A stretch of DNA of 64,000 nt from Capitulum mitella (Eukaryota; Arthropoda; Thecostraca; Pollicipedomorpha; Pollicipedidae): contig CP099849.1 in assembly GCA_030062745.1 (NCBI GenBank), forward strand, positions 11,010,144 to 11,074,143, read 5' to 3'. Each line of letters begins with the position of its first letter. Positions within the stretch are counted from its first letter, which is position 1. The notes under the pieces were generated by a model. It was not told where the DNA came from. It made no database searches and saw nothing but the letters and a program-made list of their open reading frames with translations. The translations under genes were made by a program, and so were the position numbers. Shown here piece by piece: positions 57,511 to 64,000 of the stretch.

Positions 57511-58039
57511 CCCAAAAAGACTGTCCTTATGAAGGGTCTCTTCCTCGAAGGCCTGTAATGGAGAAATCCTGATACAGCTGCGGTTCGTCGTCGTATATCA
57601 AACATCTTAATCGCTCCAGGGTGATCAATGATACTCAGTTTTATGTACGATGTGTTTCAAGAAACCACGTACCTCACTTTTGACAAATTTAGAGGTATGC
57701 CGTTTTCAGAAATTATGCATGTATATGTAACAAGAATTTCATCACGATCTCGGATCGGGAAACAGGAATACGAAATAGTAAAAAATAAAGCAGTTACGTC
57801 CTTTTCTACCACGGCGTATCAGAATGTCGAAGTGGCCAGTATTTTTTGCCAAATTTTGAACCCTTCGTTTTCCGGACCTTATTCATGTTTGTCAAACCTA
57901 AATTTCATGGAAAACTCAAAACTGAAACCAGAAATGCAGAATTTACAATAACAGAGAGCTTGTACTAGTACAATCTGGGCTCAGAATGCCGATGCCCCGT
58001 CCCGCATAACGTAGGAAAGTTAGCAATGCAACTAATAAA
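57511..58039. other. No gene seen
   Basis: AT-rich DNA, possibly the interior of family H. The 57628-57951 ORF has no domain and ordinary codon use. Confidence 0.3.
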
Positions 58040-58495
58040 TGCAGTCCGGATGCAAACATTTATTGGCATATGCATTAGCACTATCAAATATTCTAGCAGA
58101 TCTAGCAAATCGAACTTCTCCAGTTTCGTCGACGACCGTACTCGATGTCCACCGGCGCCTCGTGAGCGCGGCGGAGTGTGTCGTTGCCGTCCACCTCCGG
58201 GGGAAAGGTGTTGAGTGCGTTGGTTCCGAGCAGCCTTAGGTTGTTCTCGTTGACTGGAGAGTGCATCTCGTCCGCACATGAGTCGATGATCACCTTGCCG
58301 GTCGTGACCTTGAGGCGGAGGTTGTTTTTCAAGGCCTCGGGCACGTCTGTCGGCCCGCACAACACTTGTCCGGTAGCCAGCGGCGTCCACACTTGGCCCG
58401 AACCACGAATCCCGGGACAAAGCTGTTCTCCGTGTCGCCCTCGTCGTTCTCTCGCCGCCCTCTTCGTCGGTCTCCTTGTCACCTGTCTCCATCAA
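58040..58495 (-). pseudogene. Unrecognised coding-like segment with strong GC3 bias, frame-broken
   Basis: On minus, three frames in succession look coding. The first is an acidic start (GDKETDEEGGE). Then, after a shift, DEGDTENSFVPGFVVRAK. Then, from about 58392, VWTPLATGQVLCGPTDVPEA continuing through KVTTGKVIIDSCADEMHSPV to GNDTLRRAHEAPVDIEYG. In the last part almost every third codon position is G or C (AAC, AAG, GAC, GTG, CTC), unlike the AT-rich surroundings. A further shift gives VVDETGEVRFARSARIFD and then AT-rich sequence. I do not recognise the family. It could be a recently dead gene or processed copy, a retroelement gag-type region, or a real exon with sequence errors. Confidence 0.4.
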
Positions 58496-59331
58496 TATGG
58501 AAGGCCTGGATGGCCTGGACCCTCCTGATCCTGCTCCGCCTCAGCGTCCACAACGTCAAGGGGTGGACGCTTGGGCGATGCGGCCATCCAGATAATGCCA
58601 AAATTAAAATAAAAAAGTATTGTCCTTCTGTCATTGAGACTTTGAGAAATCCAAAAACATAGCGTCCTAGAAAACTTATATCGCAAGTTTCCCACATTTC
58701 TGGATTATCAGATTTATCGAGGCTGAACAGACCGGACTTTTTTTCATTTTAGGCAATAATTTAGAGGACTTTTGGCGGAAATTCGTCGATTGGGCTCGTA
58801 AGGCAGTTCCTGCCTCAGTCAGTCATACCGAGACTAATGCCAATGGTCTTGGAAGGTGCCATGGGTCCACCTCAATTGTCCTGAGCCATTGGTTACTTAT
58901 GTTTGTGCCTTGGATGTATTTGGTAGCTCCATCCCCAGGCCCACCCCAGGCCTAATCAGTCTGCGAGTAGCATTTTGTATTGAACTATTATGAATTCCCA
59001 CTGTCATACACACCAAAGGTTATACACGTTGATGACATGATATGTTCCAAAAAAACATTATGAGCTAGAATGGCCAAAAATGGCCAATTTTGGCATGTTT
59101 CGGTTCGGATAACAGAAAGAATGGCTCCAACTCTGCCTCAAGCGATCATGGATATGGATAGTATGGGATGCCGGAATTCTAGAATGCACAGGACTATCCT
59201 CCAGTTGTAAAAATTGACCACGACACTAATTCAGGGACAAAGTGAGGTTGATATCTTCATGGCTTCTCGAAGCGTATCGTGTGGGTGTTAAAAGTTGTGT
59301 CATTGACTTACTCATTTGGTTGCTCATTTCA
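58496..59331. other. No gene seen
   Basis: Single-copy AT-rich DNA. Near 59060-59100 there is AATGGCCAAAAATGGCCAATTTTGG, a small direct/inverted repeat. Nothing else. Confidence 0.3.
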
Positions 59332-59465
59332 CCGGCGCAGCCAAAGGGAGCCCCCCCCCCCTTAGACCCGCATTTTTTGTGAAAACCATTGCTCATCCTC
59401 TTCCCAGCAGGCGGTTTTCTTATGATTTTAGTTCACACTTAGCTCCGCTCCCTCCCCCAAGAAAA
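59332..59465 (+). mobile_element. hAT-like element end, copy 2
   Basis: CCGGCGCAGCCAAAGGGAGC, a C11 tract, CCCAGCAGGCGGTTTTCTTA, ATTTTAGTTCACACTTAG and CTCCGCTCCCTCCCCC follow the same order as 45054-45186. The interior differs by several substitutions. No target duplication was identified. Confidence 0.45.
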
Positions 59466-59884
59466 TTCGGGACGCGTCCCTGGCTCATTTGGATCGTCCT
59501 AGGTCAAATCTTGAACTGAGTTTACGGAACCTGTTTTACATTTTATTTGCCCGAGAGGGAATGTGAAGTCTCTGGAAGTGCTGAACCGCATGTCTGCAGC
59601 AGTCAGCGCCCATAATCTTCGTCATGAGTTGTTCTCTGAGACTCCTTCAAAGTGCCCTATAGGGCATGCTCCCATAACGTCCAATGAGACTGGCATCGAC
59701 TGACTCGACTTCATGCGAAGTCTCAAGCACGGTCATTTTGCAAGCCAAAGGTGCCAAATGGGATGCTGTCATGTCACCAAAAGACAAATCTACGCGTTCG
59801 TATGTTTTCCCTCCTACTTGCTAGGGTTGAAGATGGCCGGGTAGTCGCTCACATCCCTTTTCTGCTGACGAAGGTGGTCAAATT

Positions 59885-60271
59885 TTAAATGATGGCGAGT
59901 GGTAAGGAACGGGTAATGGAAACCCTATCGTAATGCGGCACCATTGTTCCCAGTTGAACGGTACCACTATCATTTGATTTGATTTCCAGCTCGATAACTT
60001 CTGACGTCAGGATGCCATGCCTCCATGCCGGCGAATAGTTCAGCTCTGGGGCAGGCGATGTCGGATCTTTTGGCCGGCAGTATCTGCTGCCAATCAAGGA
60101 CGCAGTGCAGCGGTTTTGAATAGTCCATTGCCACTCCGAGCTAAAGATAGACTCCCTGAGAAGCTCGGCGCACGCTCGAACCAGCCCGACCCAAGCCTTT
60201 CGATACTGTTTGTTGGGTGCGTCGAGGGAGCTTGGCCGAACTTTCGACATCCTCACGTCGATTGTTAACAA
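59885..60271 (-). CDS. Hypothetical 128-aa ORF, unrecognised
   Basis: A minus ORF reads MSKVRPSSLDAPNKQYRKAW, then GLVRACAELLRESIF, SPAWRHGILTSEVIELEIKS and ends VSITRSLPLAII. Residue composition is balanced and codons are varied, more protein-like than most ORFs here. The start could be the ATG at about 60246-60254 (MSKV) or further upstream. There is no domain I recognise, no splice sites I can defend, and no homologous neighbour. It could be one exon of a larger gene, a retroelement fragment, or chance. Confidence 0.25.
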   Translation of the reverse strand: MLTIDVRMSKVRPSSLDAPNKQYRKAWVGLVRACAELLRESIFSSEWQWTIQNRCTASLIGSRYCRPKDPTSPAPELNYSPAWRHGILTSEVIELEIKSNDSGTVQLGTMVPHYDRVSITRSLPLAII

Positions 60272-60667
60272 TTTCGTCGGTCGCTTCGGGTGAGCAAAAC
60301 CCTCGGGAAGTGCCTGGTGTTCGGGTAACGCCCGAGTAACTGTACGTTCCGCATTCGTTGGGGTCCGTTGTTTCCAGACCGCGGCCTACCGACACAACAG
60401 TCGTAATTCCCCGTGCGCGGTGGGCTGAACTGGGCGGCCAGTGCGACACAGCTATGCGCCGCAACGGCCATCAGGTCTCCATGTTACCTTGATCTATACT
60501 GGCCTGACTGAAGATTGAGGCAATCTTCAGCAGCAGGCCATACAGGATCGAGGGGATGTGACGAAGGACGAAGTACATGCTCATGATGGACGGCAATTTT
60601 CACGGCTTTCACGTCCCTGCCCTTTGAGCCATGTCCAGCGTCTTACAAACTTTAAGGACGGCGTATG

Positions 60668-60835
60668 ATGTGGTGTTTTTGTGTTGTACTTGTTCCCTTT
60701 TTTGGCATATACCGTGTTCTCTTCGTGATGTTGTTCAAAATGTGTTTATGTGTGTGTTTTCGTGTGCTCCTTGTTCTCTTTTTTGGCACCTACGGTGTAC
60801 TCTTCGCGACGTCATTCGAAAAGGTCGGCTCCACC
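60668..60835 (+). repeat. 81-bp tandem duplication, in frame
   Basis: Two units 81 bp apart (TTGTTCCCTTTTTTGGCA at 60690, TTGTTCTCTTTTTTGGCA at 60771). In the 60631-60849 plus frame they read CSLFWHIPCSLRDVV and CSLFWHLRCTLRDVI. In another frame they read as hydrophobic segments (VPFFGIYRVLFVML, VLFFGTYGVLFATS). The length is a multiple of three, but both frames stay open, so coding is unproven. Confidence 0.75.
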
Positions 60836-60899
60836 AGTACACTCGATAGGCCTCAAGATAACCACACAGTTCAGCGCGGCGTCGTAGCTGCAGCTTTTA

Positions 60900-61160
60900 C
60901 AACGCCGTGTCGGCTGAGGTAGGGTCGGAATCCCCGGTGAGTCCCCTGACTTCATCTCGTGTCGGAAGCTGGTCTGCGGGCGCCAGCGGCGAGCTGGGGC
61001 AGTCCACCGTTCGGCCGGTTTTTGTCGGCAGCCCGGCGGCGAGAAGCCGGCCCAATGTCGTTACGTGGTCGGACGGCCGCGCCGTTTGGCCGGTTTCCGC
61101 CGGCTCGGCGGTTGGGTGAGCCGGGTCAGGAATCGGCGGCGGGGTGCTGGGCGGACATCG
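60900..61160. other. GC-rich island
   Basis: CpG-rich block with GGCCGGTTT repeated at about 61012 and 61089 and two donor-like sites (GAG|GTAGGG near 60919, CCG|GTGAGT near 60937). Overlapping ORFs in two frames are composition-driven. Confidence 0.4.
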
Positions 61161-62642
61161 TTTACGTCGCTGGACATTGATTATGTGTGATGCAGCACTG
61201 CTGCGTATGCATATGCTTTACTTTATTCACGCAATGCATATGTTAATGTGTGCAGCCGGTCTCGTTTAACAGACTTCGGCCGTTTGCAGCAATTTTGAGT
61301 ACGAATGGCTCCCTTGTGTGCGGAATATTTATGAACACATGCAATATGCCAGTATCGCACATTTGTATAATGCATGCATTGTATGTTCCGCACGGGAAAT
61401 TACATTGCAAATGTTGCACGTATCGTGTGGCTGAAATTCATTAATTTCCTCCGAAAGCGCATAGTTTTGAACCACAATTTTAGCAGTAGACTCTAGGTGT
61501 CTCATTTGCACACCCAATATGCTGCAGCTTGCCCCGAGGCCGATTTATAAGGCTTCGATCAGTTTAGAAATAACGAAATCGATTCCCACACTGAACTAAA
61601 TCAGAGACAGATCAGTTCGCTTTTCGAAAACCCGCGTTAAATCAGAATCAAACTCTATCTGCAACTCAGAAAATCAAGCGATAAATAAGCGCAATTGAAG
61701 TTCAAATGGAGCAGATGTCAGATGGATACGGTCTTAATGATTTACGTACTACACAGCTGCCTCTGAACCTTAACGATGATCATTAAATCGATATAATTAT
61801 TAACGTTGCCTTGCCTGATTGTTGTATGCACGTCACAACGGCTCAGGATAAACAAATGGCTTGAGTTTCCACCAAGCCCAATGCGAAAGTCGAAATCCAT
61901 TCCTCCACAGTATTGCACAAAACCATATGACCTATTCGTTCGGCTTTTGCTTTGTTTCAGTTTTTGTTTGCTCGTGTTTTTTTTTTTACCACAACCTTTG
62001 CGCGAAACAAGCCAGCGTCGTACTACTGGATCGTTCGGCACAGGACGAGGGCGGAATTGATTGCAAAAACTGGCGAGTGAAACTGGTCTTTCTGTTGCAG
62101 ACTCCGGTAAACATAGGACTCGGATCGTGCCGGCCGGACTGGTGTCGGAGAACGAGTTGCGCCTGAGCTGAGCACCGCTGGGAGGTGAGCTGGACTCCGT
62201 CCCCCGAGACGGCCATAGCCTAGACGAGGCTTGACCGGCCCACCGGCGTCCCGTCTCGGCTCCCACTCCCCTGCAAGGTCGTTCTCCTCTGAACGCCTGA
62301 TGGCCGTTTTCGCAGCGACGGTAACCGTAACGGTAGCGAAAAGCCGGACGAACAGTCCGACGCTGAGATGCTTCGTACAATCGAATTAGAAGGTGCGAGA
62401 AGAAACTAAACACTTTTTTGTGCTCAGCGCCTTGCGCGCCTTGTATTCTTTTGTATGAATCACTTTATGTCATTCTTTGCATTTTTACTTTTCATCGAGC
62501 CAGACTATGCGGGCTTGTACAAGTTCGCCTCCGAATTCAAGGCAATGCCAACAGCTAATCAGATTCCCGTTAACCATATGTGCGGTAGTGAATTTGGCGT
62601 TTGATAGCAAAACATGGGCCATCGTGACCGATCTTGAGCAAA
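61161..62642. other. No gene seen
   Basis: Single-copy DNA, ATGCAT-rich at 61200-61390. The 223-aa minus ORF at 61742-62413 shows no domain and switches composition midway, and is left out as a gene. Confidence 0.3.
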
Positions 62643-62715
62643 GTGGCTTTACTTCGTGGTGTATATGACAGAGAATGGGACTCGTAATCGCAAGGCTGTG
62701 GATCCAAATTTCGAG
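62643..62715 (+). repeat. tRNA-derived SINE head, possible
   Basis: GTGGCTTTACTTCGTGG (A-box-like), then GAATGGGACTCGTAATCGCA, AAGGCTGTGGATCCAAATTT and CGAGG follow the order of tRNA-derived SINEs (GGACTCGTAATCGCAAGG, then GTGGGTTCGAATCC). The B-box is altered (GGATCCAAATTTCGAGG). No A-rich or short-repeat tail was identified. Confidence 0.35.
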
Positions 62716-63683
62716 GCCTCTAGCTGTCAACGGGTGACACACGTTGTGTGGATTGGATACTAGACGCCTGAGCCAATGTGTCTGTGCCCCTCCACACAAA
62801 ACAACCAATTTGCTGTTTTTAAAGGGATGTAGCAGCATGATTGGCCGTTTGGTGAGCAATTGAGTGGAGTTGTAGTACGCCGTTGTAAGGTTTCAGCTTT
62901 TTTTTGCAGGGTTTTGGTGGCTCTTATGTTGCTTATTAGCCCTTGCCATTATTTTCCATTTGGCCACCTTCGAGATTACAGAGGAAATGGTACGATCGCT
63001 GATACATTTTCAAGCCTGACGTGATGAGCAATAAAACAAAAACGAGCGTATAGCTCGGTATTTAATCTATACGATGATACCACTCTGACCCTTTTAGGTC
63101 AAACGGTGACCTTACAGGTCACCAAATGACCTTACATGTCCTCAAATTAAGTGATATCGGTGGATTCTGATTCTCATTGGCTCCTATAAGACGCACATAT
63201 AAATCACTTTTAAAGTGCCATTGACGACTTCGGGTAATAACTAACGACTGAAATGCAAATAAGCGTTTTCAGTCATTTTATGACGACACCAAGGTCGATG
63301 AAAGTTCAAAAAGATAAGCAATATCCATTCATGATTCTGACGTAAGATGACCTTGAACCAAGTAAAGCCTACAGTGCAGACGTCATTGACGCTAGAGATG
63401 ACGCCTATGTTTTGCACTGAGTAAAACCTAATAACGCAAAATACTGAAAACGCCCATTATCTGTTGAGGTTCGTCGCTGTCCTTTATTTCTCCATGACAT
63501 ACTCGCGAGAAAGAGGTCATAGGTCAGTGACCTTTCAAGGTACTGATTGTACATATCTGAAGAATATTTTTTAAAACACCAACCTCAGCAATATAAAATT
63601 TCCGAATGGCCGAAGTAACTGTTCTGGAGCAAATGGCGAAAAAAACGTAAGGGAACTGACTGCACTCCTTTCTCCAGGGAACG
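62716..63683. other. No gene seen; AGGTCA clusters
   Basis: AGGTCA words in both orientations occur at 63087-63140 (AGGTCAAACGGTGACCTTAC then AGGTCACC, TGACCTTAC) and at 63345-63545 (TGACCTTGAACC, GAGGTCATAGGTCAGTGACC, TTTCAAGGT). The rest is AT-rich with no coding signal. This could be the interior of another TTAA-type element whose ends are not visible. Confidence 0.35.
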
Positions 63684-63905
63684 TTGCGTCGCTCTGTCCT
63701 CAGCAGAGAGGAACTGCTGCGTTATTCTGTCTTCAGTAGGGAGGGCCTGCCGCGTTGCTCTGCCCTTAGCGGGGAAGAACCGCTGCGCTCCTCTCTCCTC
63801 AGCAGGGAGGAGCTACTGCGTTCGTCTGTCCTCAGCTGGGAGGAACTGACTGCATTCCTCTGCTCCAATAGGGAGGGAATGCTGCGCTCGTCCGTCCCGA
63901 GAGCG
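63684..63905 (+). repeat. Minisatellite, 36-bp unit, about 6 copies, in frame
   Basis: CCTCAGCAGAGAGGAACTGC-type units repeat every 36 bp and read as a 12-aa unit (RSSVLSREELLR with variants) in the 63684-63944 plus frame. Unlike the 31-, 32- and 49-bp arrays the length is a multiple of three, so a repeated peptide is possible. No start context or flanking coding sequence supports translation. Confidence 0.85.
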
Positions 63906-64000
63906 TTCGGTCCGGGTGCGGATCGAGACAGATCAGCGTCGTAAATTGGCCAGCCGGGCGGCTGGGGTGGACACGGCCGCCCCCTCCCCTCCCTACGTCC

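Noticed and set aside
57965..58495. 176-aa minus ORF in the first frame over the coding-like segment
   Set aside because: The GC3-biased, natural-looking protein is in the neighbouring frame (58102-58482). This longer frame is its shadow over most of its length.
61742..62413. 223-aa minus ORF
   Set aside because: No domain, a mixture of Arg-rich and hydrophobic random-looking stretches, and overlapping ORFs in other frames. Length is not remarkable in a 64-kb window.

Overview
The window looks like nuclear DNA of an invertebrate animal, most likely an arthropod and possibly a crustacean. Reasons: decayed CR1/Jockey-type non-LTR retrotransposons of metazoan type, several families of short non-autonomous DNA transposons with TTAA target sites, long AT dinucleotide tracts, GC-rich islands with no CpG depletion obvious by eye, and no operons, bacterial genes or densely packed ORFs. 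The taxon is inferred; no lineage marker gene is present. No intact protein-coding gene could be recognised. Almost all long ORFs are by-products of composition or tandem repeats.

Layout. 0.25-3.1 kb: a decayed LINE on the minus strand (endonuclease, linker, reverse transcriptase, C-terminal domain, with frameshifts). 3.1-7.1 kb: GC-rich block, a 50-bp minisatellite and a glutamine-codon-rich segment. 7.1-26.1 kb: a transposon-rich stretch with TTAA-flanked elements of family A (17.1-18.3, 24.9-26.1 kb), family B (7.1-8.4, 21.3-22.5 kb), family C (12.5-13.5 kb and an end at 21.2 kb), family D (fragment at 9.3-9.6 kb), two further ends (20.5, 23.7 kb), a palindromic 52-bp repeat array (10.1-10.8 kb), a 153-bp triplication and three AT microsatellites. 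28-38 kb: GC-rich islands, most containing a short-period minisatellite (27, 32, 32-42 and 49 bp), with a family D element at 30.4-31.3 kb. 40.9-41.2 kb: a 289-bp near-perfect foldback next to a possible Ty3/Gypsy integrase relic. 44.4-48.2 kb: GC-rich block, hAT-like end, second full family D element carrying a nested short retroposon, third family B copy. 50.3-51.6 kb: second LINE fragment. 52-64 kb: two more TTAA ends, a 10-bp AGGTCA-type array, GC islands with 21-, 31- and 36-bp repeats, two unrecognised coding-like segments (58.0-58.5 and 59.9-60.3 kb, minus strand), and two weak tRNA-like relics.

The most unusual patterns are: (1) TTAA elements with unrelated interiors share one terminal design: TTAA, short inverted repeat, GC-rich stem-loop, then a GAGGTTTTTC-like T-run; (2) these elements are loaded with AGGTCA (nuclear-receptor half-site) words in direct and inverted arrangements; (3) minisatellites in separate GC islands share a CAGAGGG core; (4) the long foldback at 41 kb could give rise to a hairpin RNA. 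All coordinates, alignments and repeat counts were worked out by eye from the sequence. No database search was possible.
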